DNA of 35,006 bases from an uncultured Pseudoflavonifractor sp. (GTDB lineage: Bacteria; Bacillota; Clostridia; Oscillospirales; Oscillospiraceae), in assembly GCA_947644625.1 (NCBI GenBank), contig CANRZY010000011.1, forward strand, positions 1 through 35,006, given 5' to 3'. The position numbers and the translations under genes are program-made. Each line of letters starts with the position of its first letter. Position 1 is the first letter of the stretch. The notes beneath the pieces are model-generated. The model did not search any database and had not been told where the DNA came from. It worked only from the letters and a program-made list of their open reading frames with translations. Positions 16,286 to 24,088 of this stretch are shown one piece after another.

Positions 16286-16323
16286 TAAAAAATGATGGAG
16301 ACAGCGGTTTTGCTGTCTCCATC
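16286..16323 (-). terminator. Intrinsic terminator of glyA
   Basis: On the minus strand GATGGAGACAGC pairs with GCTGTCTCCATC (16294-16305 with 16312-16323) around a 6-base loop, followed by ATTTTTTA. It starts about 33 bases after the glyA stop. The -10 box of the next gene overlaps its upstream arm. Confidence 0.92.
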
Positions 16324-16349
16324 ATATCACGGTTGCGGGGGAAACGCAA
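16321..16349 (-). promoter_or_regulatory. Putative promoter of the WG/SLH gene overlapping the glyA terminator
   Basis: On the minus strand TTGCGT (16349-16344), a 17-base spacer and TATGAT (16326-16321) are preceded by TGA as an extended -10. The -10 box shares three bases with the outer terminator arm. A transcript starting seven bases downstream would lack the outer part of the hairpin and so should not be terminated by it. Confidence 0.5.
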
Positions 16350-16355
16350 CCAAAG

Positions 16356-17600
16356 TCAGCCCTCGTAGAGGGGGAAGCGGCTGGTAAGTTCCGCCACCAT
16401 GGCCCGGACCTCGTCGGCCTTGGCGTCAAAGTCCTTGGCAGTCAAGGCAATACACTTGGCGATAATCGCCATCTCAGGCTCCTTGAAGCCCCGGCTGGTG
16501 GCGGCAGGGGTACCGATCCGGACGCCGCTGGTAACAAAGGGCTTCTCCGGATCGTTGGGGACGGCGTTCTTGTTGGCGGTGATGTTGACCTCGTCCAGGC
16601 GGCGCTCCAGCTCCTTGCCGGTAAGGCCCATCCGGCGCAGGTCCAACAGCATCAGGTGGTTGTCGGTGCCGCCAGAGACCAGGTCGAAGCCCTCATCCAG
16701 AAGGCCTTGGGCCAGGGCGGCGGCGTTTTTGACGATCTGGGCCTGGTATTCCTTAAACTCCGGCTTCAGGGCCTCTCCCAAAGCCACCGCCTTAGCGGCC
16801 ACCACATGCTCCAGGGGACCTCCCTGGCTGCCGGGGAAGATGGCGGAGTCGATCTTCTTGGCGTACTCCTCCTTACAGAGGATGAGACCGCCTCTGGGAC
16901 CCCGAAGAGTCTTGTGGGTGGTGGTGCTCACCACGTCGGCGTAGGGCACAGGGGAGGGATGGAGCCCCGCCGCCACAAGGCCCGCAATGTGGGCCATGTC
17001 CACAAAGAGATAGGCCCCCACCTCATGGGCAATATCGGCGAAGGTCTTGAAGTCGATGATCCTGGGATAGGCGGAGGCCCCGGCGATAATCATTCTGGGC
17101 TTTTCCTTCCGGGCGATCTCCCGGACCTTATCGTAGTCGATACACCCATCCTCCCCCACGCCGTAGAAGACCATCCGGTAGTTCTTACCGGAGAAGTTTA
17201 CCGGGGAGCCGTGGGTCAGGTGGCCGCCGTTAGAAAGGTCCATGCCCAGCACCGTATCGCCCGGAGTACACAGGGCGGCATAGACGGCATAGTTGGCCTG
17301 GGCCCCGGAGTGGGGCTGGACGTTGGCATGGTCGGCGCCGAAAAGCTCCTTGGCCCGCTGCCGGGCCAGCTCCTCTGCCACGTCCACGCACTGGCAGCCG
17401 CCGTAGTACCGCTTGCCGGGATAGCCCTCAGCGTACTTGTTGGTGAGGACGCTGCCCTGGGAGAGCATAACTGCGGGGCTGGTAAAGTTCTCCGAGGCAA
17501 TAAGCTCAATATTTCTCTGCTGGCGCTCATACTCCGCCCGGATGGCAGCACCCACCTCCGGGTCCTGGGCCGCAATCAGATCCATCATTTCTTTTAACAT
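16356..17600 (-). CDS. glyA: Serine hydroxymethyltransferase, 414 aa
   Basis: GlyA is a PLP enzyme interconverting serine plus tetrahydrofolate with glycine plus methylene-tetrahydrofolate, the main source of one-carbon units. Motifs include [42 protein letters not shown] and the PLP-lysine site [18 protein letters not shown], followed by the [14 protein letters not shown] segment. Length is standard. AAGGGGG lies a few bases before the ATG. Its own promoter (TTGCAA-17-TATCAT) and terminator flank it, so it appears monocistronic. No glycine riboswitch is visible upstream. Confidence 0.97.
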   Translation of the reverse strand: MLKEMMDLIAAQDPEVGAAIRAEYERQQRNIELIASENFTSPAVMLSQGSVLTNKYAEGYPGKRYYGGCQCVDVAEELARQRAKELFGADHANVQPHSGAQANYAVYAALCTPGDTVLGMDLSNGGHLTHGSPVNFSGKNYRMVFYGVGEDGCIDYDKVREIARKEKPRMIIAGASAYPRIIDFKTFADIAHEVGAYLFVDMAHIAGLVAAGLHPSPVPYADVVSTTTHKTLRGPRGGLILCKEEYAKKIDSAIFPGSQGGPLEHVVAAKAVALGEALKPEFKEYQAQIVKNAAALAQGLLDEGFDLVSGGTDNHLMLLDLRRMGLTGKELERRLDEVNITANKNAVPNDPEKPFVTSGVRIGTPAATSRGFKEPEMAIIAKCIALTAKDFDAKADEVRAMVAELTSRFPLYEG

Positions 17601-17647
17601 GATTTTTCCCCCTTGAGAGTTTTTCCTGTCGCATTTTCTCTTCTGAT

Positions 17648-17676
17648 ATGATATGATATTTCTGACATTTTTGCAA
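17648..17676 (-). promoter_or_regulatory. Sigma-A-type promoter for glyA
   Basis: On the minus strand TTGCAA (17676-17671), a 17-base spacer and TATCAT (17653-17648) are followed by the glyA ATG about 48 bases later. The region contains the iterated pentamer ATATG/CATAT, which makes alternative -10 placements (TATGAT) possible for nth on the plus strand. Confidence 0.65.
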
Positions 17677-17689
17677 GGGGGATTCTGCC

Positions 17690-18325
17690 ATGAAAAAGAA
17701 AGAAAGGGCCGCCCTTATCGTAGAAGCTCTGAAAAAGGAGTATCCGGAGGGGATCTGTTCCCTTCAATATCCCAAGCCCCACGAGCTTTTGTTTTCCGTC
17801 CGGCTCTCCGCCCAGTGCACCGACGAGCGGGTCAACCAGATCACCCCCGCCCTTTACGCCCGTTTCCCCACGCTGGAAGCCTTCGCTCAGGCAGACGTCC
17901 GGGAGGTGGAGGAACTGATCCACTCCTGCGGGTTTTTCCGGGCCAAGGCCAAAGATATTGTCGGGGCTGCCCAAATGATCCTGTCCGACTTTGGGGGGAA
18001 GGTCCCTGACAACATGGAGGATCTTTTGAAGCTCCCCGGAGTAGGTCGAAAAACAGCCAACCTCATCCTGGGAGATATCTACCATACCCCCGGCGTGGTC
18101 ATCGCCGACACCCACTGTATCCGCATTTCCGGCCGGCTGGGTCTTACCGACGGCACCAAGGACCCCGGCAAGGTAGAGCAGCAGCTTCGTAAGATCCTGC
18201 CGCCCGAAGAGAGCAACGACTTCTGCCACCGGCTGGTGCTCCACGGCCGGGCGGTTTGCACGGCCAGGACCCACCCCTATTGCGACAAATGCTGCGTGAG
18301 CGAGTGGTGCGATACCTTCGCTTGA
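17690..18325 (+). CDS. nth: Endonuclease III (DNA glycosylase/AP lyase), 211 aa
   Basis: Nth removes oxidised pyrimidines and nicks the abasic site. The helix-hairpin-helix [10 protein letters not shown] is at residues 115-124 with catalytic Lys121, and the catalytic Asp140 sits in [10 protein letters not shown]. The [4Fe-4S] cysteines are C190, C198, C201 and C207, giving C-x7-C-x2-C-x5-C, one residue longer in the first loop than the classic x6 spacing. The protein ends only four residues after the last cysteine. Those last codons and the TGA lie inside the left terminal repeat of the palindromic element at 18313-18589, so the original C-terminus may have been replaced. The start is ATG 17690, preceded by AAGGGGG. 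Confidence 0.95.
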   Translation: MKKKERAALIVEALKKEYPEGICSLQYPKPHELLFSVRLSAQCTDERVNQITPALYARFPTLEAFAQADVREVEELIHSCGFFRAKAKDIVGAAQMILSDFGGKVPDNMEDLLKLPGVGRKTANLILGDIYHTPGVVIADTHCIRISGRLGLTDGTKDPGKVEQQLRKILPPEESNDFCHRLVLHGRAVCTARTHPYCDKCCVSEWCDTFA

Positions 18326-18589
18326 CAAGGGCAGGCACGGTTTTGCGGGGCCCAAGCCGCCCCCGGACAGCGTTTTATCTCCTTGCCTTACGCCAGTAAG
18401 GCTGCGTCGATAACCTTGCCGGGAACGCCTTGGGCTCTCGCAAAACTCCTTCGGACCCCATAGGACCCCAAAGGGTGCGCTGGCGGCGTTCTCCCCCTTG
18501 CCGGGTGACAGCCCGCCTGCGGGGTGCGGCCTTGCCATCACACCCTTTGGGGTCCTCTGGGGCGTGTTTGCCCTTGTCAAGCGAAGGTA
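18313..18589. repeat. 277-bp palindromic, MITE-like element with nested inverted repeats
   Basis: Terminal inverted repeats CCTTCGCTTGACAAGGGCA (18315-18333) and its exact complement (18569-18587) are each bordered by TA. The match continues inward to CACG/CGTG after two mismatches. Inside are two further long stems. Stem A pairs 18340-18356 with 18429-18446 (one bulge) and contains a smaller hairpin GCCTTAC/GTAAGGC (18385-18402). Stem B pairs 18456-18477 with 18541-18562 (one mismatch), core AGGACCCCAAAGGGTG, and contains CCCGC/GCGGG (18512-18523). The whole element can fold into a three-way junction. It has no open frame of note. The TA borders suggest mobilisation by an IS630/mariner-like transposase, but this is inference. 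It may also act as the nth 3' UTR. Confidence 0.85.
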
Positions 18590-18681
18590 CCTACAACAAA
18601 AAATAAGAACTCCACGTTAAGACCAGATTTCATACATAAGCCAAGTTTTATTAGACGGTGGGCCAAGGTGGAAGGTTCCCC

Positions 18682-18710
18682 TTGCTTTTCCCCCTGTCTT
18701 TGGCTATCAT
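18682..18710 (+). promoter_or_regulatory. Possible promoter for the DUF4230 gene
   Basis: TTGCTT (18682-18687), a 17-base spacer and TATCAT (18705-18710) lie 31 bases before the ATG. The -10 box matches at five of six positions; the -35 box is weak. The rest of 18590-18741 is AT-rich and then purine-rich, with no other feature seen. Confidence 0.4.
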
Positions 18711-18741
18711 GGGCATATACAGAAAGAAGGGGGCGGCGGAT

Positions 18742-19362
18742 ATGAACGATACCCAAACCAGGACAAGGCCGGTAAAAGCCCTGAAATATATTCTTTTGGG
18801 GCTTCTTCTCTGTGTGGCGGTGGGGCTTTGCGGCTTTTTTGCCGGACAGGCCGCGCTGCGAAACAGCCAGCAGAATACCAAGCTGGACGCGGTGGTCATT
18901 GGGAACCAACTGACCCAGATCAGCGAGCTTTCCTCCGTCAGCTACCAGTACACCAATATGGCCCAGTTTACAAACAGCAATGATTTTTACGGCGTCACGA
19001 TTCCCTTTACCACCAAGAAATTCATCCTCACCTACGACGGCCAGATCAAGGCCGGGGTGGATCTTTCTCAAGCCAGGGTGGATGTGACTGCCGCCGCTGT
19101 CACCGTCACCCTCCCTTCCCCCCGGATCCTTTCCCACGAGATCCAGGAGGAGAGTATGGAGGTCTTTGACGAAAAAACCTCCATTTTCAACCCCTTCACA
19201 GTGGAGGACTTTTCCTCCTTCCAAGCCGACCAGAAGGCAGAGATGGAACGCAAGGCTGTGGAAAAGGGTCTTCTGGAACAGGCGGCAGAAAAAGCAAAGG
19301 AATGCGTAACAGGGCTCCTTTCGCCCCTCCTTCCTATGGAGTATACACTGATCTTAGAGTAA
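18742..19362 (+). CDS. DUF4230 membrane-anchored protein, 206 aa
   Basis: A short cytoplasmic N-terminus is followed by a membrane anchor (about residues 15-38, rich in Leu and Gly). An extracytoplasmic DUF4230 domain follows (about 50-200), recognisable by QLTQISELSSVSYQYTNMAQF, then TKKFILTYDGQIKAGVDLSQ and VTVTLPSPRILSHEI. The function of the family is unknown. I chose ATG 18742, because AAGGGGG lies eight bases upstream and it places the positively charged tail (TRTRPVK) before the anchor. The upstream in-frame ATG at 18658 has no ribosome binding site. It stands alone between the palindromic element and a terminator. Confidence 0.86.
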   Translation: MNDTQTRTRPVKALKYILLGLLLCVAVGLCGFFAGQAALRNSQQNTKLDAVVIGNQLTQISELSSVSYQYTNMAQFTNSNDFYGVTIPFTTKKFILTYDGQIKAGVDLSQARVDVTAAAVTVTLPSPRILSHEIQEESMEVFDEKTSIFNPFTVEDFSSFQADQKAEMERKAVEKGLLEQAAEKAKECVTGLLSPLLPMEYTLILE

Positions 19363-19393
19363 ATTATCATTGCCCGGATCCTTTTTCCGCACA

Positions 19394-19430
19394 CAAAAAG
19401 AGGGACGCTTCTTTGGAAAGCGTCCCTCTT
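19394..19430. terminator. Intrinsic terminator, mainly for the HAD gene
   Basis: AGAGGGACGCTT (19399-19410) pairs with AAGCGTCCCTCT (19418-19429). On the minus strand it is followed by TTTTT (19398-19394), fitting the HAD phosphatase gene 12 bases away. On plus the tail is weaker (TCCTGTCTTT) but may stop the DUF4230 transcript. Confidence 0.88.
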
Positions 19431-19440
19431 CCTGTCTTTC

Positions 19441-20268
19441 TTATTTTTCCAATATGTATCTTTCCACCGCCTGACCCACTCCAGCCTCGTGGTTGGAGGC
19501 GGTTTGGTATCTGGCCGCAGCTTTGGCCTCCGGCATGGCGTTGGCCATGGCAAAGGACCAGCGCGCCCAGCGGAGCATGGTCAGGTCGTTGTTGGCGTCT
19601 CCGAATGCCATGACCTCTTCTGGGCCAAGGTCCAGATGGGCGGCCAGGGCCGCCAGGGCCGAGCCCTTGCTGGCGCCGCCAAAGTTAAATTCCATGTTCC
19701 GCTCCAGGGCCTTGGATATCTCCATCGGGCCGGTACTTAGGGCCGCAGCCCGCAGCCGCTCCTGCCACTCCGGCGGCGCGTAAAAAAGGTTGATCTTTTC
19801 CATGGGCCGTCCCGCCAAAACCTGGACCAGGTCCGGGACCAGCTTTACTCCCCGCTTCAGATATACCTCGGCAAACTGCGGGCTCAGGATCCCCTCCCCC
19901 AACCGGTCCACATCCGCAGGCCGAAGGTAGTTCTGCCCGTGGCAATAGACCTCAAAAGGTAGGTCCGCCTCCTCCAGGACCCGAATCAAATCCTGGGCCT
20001 GGGCATTGGGAAAACCGTTTTCGTAAATGTGTTCGCCGCTACTTACCTCCCGGATGGCGGCGCCGTTTGACAGGATAGCATAATCCAGGCCTCCCAACTG
20101 CTCCACCGCATCCTGAAGAATACTCCAGGTCCGGCCGCTGGCCAGAGCCAGCTTAATTCCCTTCTCCCGCGCCGCCTGAAGAGCGGTCACATTCCGGGCC
20201 GGAACAGTAGCATGGTCGTCATCCAATAAGGTCCCGTCCATATCCATTACGATTAGTTTGATAGCCAA
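19441..20268 (-). CDS. Cof-type HAD-IIB phosphatase, 275 aa
   Basis: This is a haloacid-dehalogenase-superfamily hydrolase of the Cof/IIB subfamily, acting on small phosphorylated metabolites. Motif I is LIVMDMDGTLLDDD (residues 5-18) with nucleophile Asp9, motif II is ALASGRTW, and motif IV is AFGDANNDLTML. A C2-type cap lies between. The substrate cannot be predicted. The start is TTG 20268 with AAGGA nine bases upstream, giving the typical N-terminus. It lies 13 bases after the transketolase C-terminal subunit, so a sugar-phosphate-related role is possible but unproven. Confidence 0.93.
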   Translation of the reverse strand: MAIKLIVMDMDGTLLDDDHATVPARNVTALQAAREKGIKLALASGRTWSILQDAVEQLGGLDYAILSNGAAIREVSSGEHIYENGFPNAQAQDLIRVLEEADLPFEVYCHGQNYLRPADVDRLGEGILSPQFAEVYLKRGVKLVPDLVQVLAGRPMEKINLFYAPPEWQERLRAAALSTGPMEISKALERNMEFNFGGASKGSALAALAAHLDLGPEEVMAFGDANNDLTMLRWARWSFAMANAMPEAKAAARYQTASNHEAGVGQAVERYILEK

Positions 20269-20281
20269 AAATATCGTTCCT

Positions 20282-21229
20282 TTACTTCTTTAATTTCAGC
20301 GCCTGCCTGGCTTTATCCGCCAGCTTCTCCGCCGTAAGGCCATAATACTCCAGCACCTGGGCCGCCTTACCGGAACGGCCAAAGACGTCCTCCACCCCAT
20401 GGCGAAGCACCGGCACGGGACAATGCTCACTGACAAAGGAGCAGACCGCCTCCCCCAGGCCTCCGATAATATTATGCTCCTCGCTGGTGACGATACAGCC
20501 CGTTTCCAAGGCCGCCTTCCGCACCGCTTCCGTATCCAGGGGCTTGACGGTATGCATGTCGATGATCCGGGCGGAGATCCCCTCAGCGGCCAGGATGTCG
20601 GCAGCCTTCAAGGCTTCCTGCACCATCAGTCCTACGGCAATGATGGTCACATCTTCGCCATCCCGGAGGGTGGCTGCCTTCCCCAGCTCAAATGTATAGC
20701 CGGGGATGGTGTCGGTGACTGTCTCCACCGCCAGACGGCACATCCTTAAATAGGCAGGGCCTTCATAGTCCAAAAGGGCTTTAACTGCGGCGGTCATTTC
20801 ATTGCCATCGCAGGGGCAGCACACTACCATGCCGGGAAGCGTACGCATCAGGGCCAGATCCTCACAGCACTGGTGGGTCGCGCCGTCCTCCCCCACGCTG
20901 AGACCGCCGTGGGAGCCTACCACCTTCACGTTCAAGCGCGGATAAGCCACACTGTTACGGACCTGCTCAAAGGCCCGGCCGGTGGAGAACATGGCAAAAG
21001 AGTTAACAAAGGGTTTTTTGCCGCAGGCGGCAAGGCCCGCAGCCACCCCAACCATGTTACACTCAGCGATGCCCATATCGAAGAAACGGTCGGGACGGGC
21101 CACTTTGAAGCCGTCGGTCTTGGTGGCGTTGGCAAGGTCCGCGTCCAGCACCACCAGGTCGGGATATTGGTCGGCGAGCGCGACCAGAGCCTTCCCGTAG
21201 GCTGCTCTTGTGGCGGTCTTCTCTCCCAT
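20282..21229 (-). CDS. Transketolase, C-terminal (pyrimidine/transketolase_C) subunit, 315 aa
   Basis: This is the second half of a split transketolase, which moves two-carbon units between sugar phosphates in the non-oxidative pentose phosphate pathway. It carries the Pyr domain (LVVLDADLANATKTDGF, FDMGIAECNMVGVAAGLA with the ThDP-activating Glu) and the C-terminal regulatory domain (IIDMHTVKPLDTEAVRKAA, SEEHNIIGGLGEAV). I chose ATG 21229, one base past the stop of the N-terminal subunit, with AGGAGG nine bases upstream. The two genes are translationally coupled, as usual for split transketolases of Clostridia and Archaea. Confidence 0.95.
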   Translation of the reverse strand: MGEKTATRAAYGKALVALADQYPDLVVLDADLANATKTDGFKVARPDRFFDMGIAECNMVGVAAGLAACGKKPFVNSFAMFSTGRAFEQVRNSVAYPRLNVKVVGSHGGLSVGEDGATHQCCEDLALMRTLPGMVVCCPCDGNEMTAAVKALLDYEGPAYLRMCRLAVETVTDTIPGYTFELGKAATLRDGEDVTIIAVGLMVQEALKAADILAAEGISARIIDMHTVKPLDTEAVRKAALETGCIVTSEEHNIIGGLGEAVCSFVSEHCPVPVLRHGVEDVFGRSGKAAQVLEYYGLTAEKLADKARQALKLKK

Positions 21230-21230
21230 T

Positions 21231-22082
21231 TTACTCCGCCTCCTTTTCCAGCTTCTCAATGGCCGCAGTCAGCTCAGCGTGGGCCTGGGCATATTGCTCG
21301 TCGTTGGGGGCAACCCCGTGCCAGGCGGCCTTGTTCTCCATAAAGGAAACCCCCTTGCCCTTGATGGTCTTGGCCAGGATCATGGTGGGACAGCCCTTAT
21401 GTGCCTGGGCGGCCTCGAAGGCGGCGGCAATGGCCTCAAGGTCGTGGCCGTCTATCTTAAGTACGTTCCAATTAAAGGCCTCCAGTTTTTTATCCAAAGG
21501 CTCGGAGGGCATAACGTCGGCAGTAGCTCCGTCAATCTGGAGACCATTCACGTCAACCACAGCACAAAGGTTATCCAGCTTGTATTTGGCGGCGGCCATA
21601 AATGCCTCCCAGACCTGCCCTTCCTCGATCTCTCCGTCACCCAGAACAGCATAGACCCGGTAATCCTTTTTGTCCATCTTCCCTGCCAGGGCCATACCCA
21701 CAGCGGCGGAGATCCCCTGCCCCAAAGAGCCGGTGGACATGTCCACACCGGGGACCTTGTTCATCTCCGGGTGTCCGGAAAGGTCTCCTTTGATGGAGCG
21801 AAAGAGCTTCAGGTCCTCCACCGGAAAAAATCCCTTCAGAGCCAACGCGGCATACAGGCTCGGAGAGGTATGTCCCTTGGAAAGTACAAACCGGTCCCGG
21901 TCTGGATCCCTGGGATTCCGGGGATCCACCCGCATGGTATGAAAATAGAGCGTCGCCACCACATCGGCAATGGAGAGAGAGCCTCCGATATGGCCCGCCC
22001 CAGCGGTATATACCTCATCCATGGCCAGAGAGCGGACCTTGGCGGCGGTGAGAGCCAGAGCCTTTTGTTCTTTCTGATCCAT
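21231..22082 (-). CDS. Transketolase, N-terminal (ThDP-binding) subunit, 283 aa
   Basis: This is the PP (pyrophosphate-binding) half of the split enzyme. Motifs include AGAGHIGGSLSIADVVATLYF, RDRFVLSKGHTSPSLYAAL, TGSLGQGISAAVGMAL and the Mg/ThDP-binding VYAVLGDGEIEEGQVWEAFM followed by N (VDVNGLQ). I chose ATG 22082 with AAAGGGG six bases upstream. An in-frame upstream extension to 22133 runs through the upp-tkt gap and its hairpin, and is not supported. It has no convincing promoter of its own; read-through from upp past the hairpin at 22117-22140 is possible. Confidence 0.95.
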   Translation of the reverse strand: MDQKEQKALALTAAKVRSLAMDEVYTAGAGHIGGSLSIADVVATLYFHTMRVDPRNPRDPDRDRFVLSKGHTSPSLYAALALKGFFPVEDLKLFRSIKGDLSGHPEMNKVPGVDMSTGSLGQGISAAVGMALAGKMDKKDYRVYAVLGDGEIEEGQVWEAFMAAAKYKLDNLCAVVDVNGLQIDGATADVMPSEPLDKKLEAFNWNVLKIDGHDLEAIAAAFEAAQAHKGCPTMILAKTIKGKGVSFMENKAAWHGVAPNDEQYAQAHAELTAAIEKLEKEAE

Positions 22083-22116
22083 ATGCTTCCCCTTTCGTAT
22101 ATTCAGGTTAGGAAAC

Positions 22117-22140
22117 GGGCCCGATGTTCCCATCGGACCC
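22117..22140 (-). terminator. Hairpin after upp, possible weak terminator or attenuator
   Basis: On the minus strand GGGTCCGATG pairs with CATCGGGCCC (one G-U pair) around a GGAA loop, followed by GTTTCC. The short T-run suggests partial rather than complete termination between upp and the transketolase genes. Confidence 0.55.
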
Positions 22141-22179
22141 GGTCAGACTTTACCATGCACCATGCCCAGCAGAGCCTGC

Positions 22180-22821
22180 TTATTTGGTTCCGAAGATCCG
22201 GTCTCCCGCATCACCCAGGCCGGGAACGATATAGCCTACCTCGTTCAACTTCTCATCCACCGCACCGGCATAGATATCCACATCGGGGTGCTGAGCCTGA
22301 ACCGTATCGATCCCCTGGGGGGCAGCCACCAGGACCATAAGCTTGATATTCTTGCAGCCCCGCTTTTTCATCTCGTCAATAGCGGCGCAGGCGGAGCCTC
22401 CGGTGGCCAGCATGGGGTCAACGATCATAATATCCCGGTCCGCGATGTCCTTGGGCATTTTGCAGAAATAGACATGGGGCTCCAGGGTTTCCTCATCCCG
22501 GAACATACCGATGTGTCCTACCCGGGCCGAGGGGATCATCTTCAGAACGCCGTCCACCAGGCCAAGGCCCGCCCGCAGGATAGGTACTACGGCAATCTTC
22601 TTTCCCGCCCGGGTGGGCTGCTCGCTTTTGCAGATAGGGGTCTCGATCTCTCTTGTGGTAAGGGGCAGATCCCGGGTCGCCTCATAGGTAATGAGCATAC
22701 CCACCTCTCCCACCAGCTCCCGGAAATCCTTGACGCTGGTCTCCTTCTTCCGCATGATGGTCAGCTTGTGGGCCACCAGAGGGTGATCCATAACGTGAAC
22801 TTTGCTGTTTCCTTCGTACAT
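22180..22821 (-). CDS. upp: Uracil phosphoribosyltransferase, 213 aa
   Basis: Upp salvages uracil to UMP with PRPP. Recognisable motifs are [15 protein letters not shown] near the N-terminus, [32 protein letters not shown], the PRPP loop [15 protein letters not shown] and the uracil-binding [17 protein letters not shown] at the C-terminus. I chose ATG 22821, where AAGGGG lies ten bases upstream. The ATG at 22830 overlaps the tsaB stop and is too close to that site. It directly follows tsaB in a tsaE-tsaB-upp operon. Confidence 0.96.
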   Translation of the reverse strand: MYEGNSKVHVMDHPLVAHKLTIMRKKETSVKDFRELVGEVGMLITYEATRDLPLTTREIETPICKSEQPTRAGKKIAVVPILRAGLGLVDGVLKMIPSARVGHIGMFRDEETLEPHVYFCKMPKDIADRDIMIVDPMLATGGSACAAIDEMKKRGCKNIKLMVLVAAPQGIDTVQAQHPDVDIYAGAVDEKLNEVGYIVPGLGDAGDRIFGTK

Positions 22822-22826
22822 TGCCG

Positions 22827-23549
22827 TCATTCCCCTTCCGTTATTTTTATCGCTTGTTCCCGCTCCATCCGCTCTCGTTCTGCCTGGGATAGGCGGTGAT
22901 ATTCCGGCGTCAGCTCTCCGGCGGTGATAAGCGCGCCGCTCCGGGCCTGCTCCAACGCCGAACGCGCCACGCCCCACGCGCTTTGATATCGCAGATGAGG
23001 CGGCGGCAGGCAAGCGTTCAGGCCCATTTCACTGAACCGATTATAGCACAACTGGGCCCCGTCTCCAACTAAAATTTGGCGCTGTCCGCTATTTTTTATC
23101 TCCTCTCCCAGCTCCTCCAGACTGATGGCCCGGTCCGGGCACAGGCGCGTTGGGGCTTCCCCGTCAGAGTGAAAGCGGGCGTTGTAGACCTGCTTGCGTC
23201 TGGCGTCCATCACACAGCACAGCTCTCCAGGCCAAAAGGCCAAATTCCAGGCCATAGCTTCCAGGGTAGAAACCTTGGCACAGGGCTTTTCCAGAGCCCA
23301 GCCCAATCCCTTGGCGGCAGAAACCCCGATTCGCAGGCCAGTGAAGGAGCCGGGCCCCGCCGCCACGGCGATTACATCCACCTCCGCAAGACTCACCCCA
23401 CAATTTTTCAGCAGCTCCTCCGCCATGGGGAGCAAGGTTCTGGAGTGGGTCAGGCCGCTGTTCTCATAGGACTGGGCTATAAGCTCGGCGTCCTCGGTAA
23501 GGCAAACAGAGCAGGCTATGGCGGAGGATTCCAGGGCAAGTATCTTCAT
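22827..23549 (-). CDS. tsaB: tRNA threonylcarbamoyladenosine biosynthesis protein TsaB, 240 aa
   Basis: TsaB is the inactive ASKHA-fold partner of TsaD in making t6A at position 37 of ANN-decoding tRNAs. The N-terminus [17 protein letters not shown], the [14 protein letters not shown] segment and [25 protein letters not shown] are characteristic. ATG 23549 overlaps the tsaE stop by four bases (ATGA), with GGAGGG seven bases upstream. Upstream in-frame codons to 23618 lie inside tsaE. tsaD and rimI, often next to it, are not here. Confidence 0.95.
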   Translation of the reverse strand: MKILALESSAIACSVCLTEDAELIAQSYENSGLTHSRTLLPMAEELLKNCGVSLAEVDVIAVAAGPGSFTGLRIGVSAAKGLGWALEKPCAKVSTLEAMAWNLAFWPGELCCVMDARRKQVYNARFHSDGEAPTRLCPDRAISLEELGEEIKNSGQRQILVGDGAQLCYNRFSEMGLNACLPPPHLRYQSAWGVARSALEQARSGALITAGELTPEYHRLSQAERERMEREQAIKITEGE

Positions 23550-23971
23550 TGCGGTCCCTCCTCTGAAACGGTAATGATCCGGTCGTTTTCTTCCGCCCCC
23601 CGGCGGATATCCACCCAAAGGGCTCCCTCAAGGGCGTCAGAGACCTTTTCGCTCCACTCCACAGCACAGATCCCACCCCGGCGAAGGTAGTCCTCCCAGC
23701 CGATGTCAAAAAGCTCCTCAGAGCTCTCCAGCCGGTACATATCAAAGTGGAACAGGGGCAGGCGTCCCCCTTCATACTCATTGACAATGGTAAAGGTGGG
23801 GCTGGGGATCCGCTCCCGGATCCCCAGCCCCCGGGCAAGGCCCCGGGTAAAGGCGGTCTTGCCCGCCCCCAGATCCCCGGTAAAGGCCAATATGGTATGG
23901 GACGGAAGCGTCTGCCCCAGGCGCACTCCCAATTCCTCCGTCTCTCCCTCGCTATGGGTCCGGTACTCCAC
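23546..23971 (-). CDS. tsaE: tRNA threonylcarbamoyladenosine biosynthesis ATPase TsaE, 141 aa
   Basis: TsaE is the P-loop ATPase that resets the TsaB-TsaD complex during t6A synthesis. Walker A is TGDLGAGKTAFTRGLARGLG (residues 31-50). SPTFTIVNEYEGGRLPLFHFDMYRL and the WSEKV segment complete the pattern. The start is GTG 23971 with AAGGAGGG just upstream. It is the first gene of tsaE-tsaB-upp, and an extended -10 promoter lies at 24021-24029. Confidence 0.96.
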   Translation of the reverse strand: MEYRTHSEGETEELGVRLGQTLPSHTILAFTGDLGAGKTAFTRGLARGLGIRERIPSPTFTIVNEYEGGRLPLFHFDMYRLESSEELFDIGWEDYLRRGGICAVEWSEKVSDALEGALWVDIRRGAEENDRIITVSEEGPQ

Positions 23972-24020
23972 TCCAGTCCCTCCTTCCCGAATATAAGGAA
24001 TTTATAAATTTACCGCTGAT

Positions 24021-24029
24021 AGTATAGCA
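24021..24029 (-). promoter_or_regulatory. Extended -10 promoter for tsaE-tsaB-upp
   Basis: On the minus strand TGC-TATACT (24029-24021) lies about 50 bases before the tsaE GTG. No good -35 box is present, which is common for extended -10 promoters. Confidence 0.55.
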
Positions 24030-24044
24030 CAACCGGGAAAGAAA

Positions 24045-24053
24045 TGGTATACT
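24045..24053 (+). promoter_or_regulatory. Extended -10 promoter for the SEDS gene
   Basis: On the plus strand TGG-TATACT (24045-24053) lies 35 bases before the ATG at 24089. The -35 position reads TAGCAC, a weak match. It is divergent from, and only 15 bases away from, the tsaE -10 box. Confidence 0.55.
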
Positions 24054-24088
24054 AACTTCAAAGATTTCAGAGGAAAGGAGGTCTGCCC

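Noticed and set aside
18322-18327. TTGACA within the left terminal repeat of the palindromic element, as a -35 box
   Set aside because: No -10 box lies 16-18 bases downstream. The sequence points inward from both ends, so it does not give an outward promoter.
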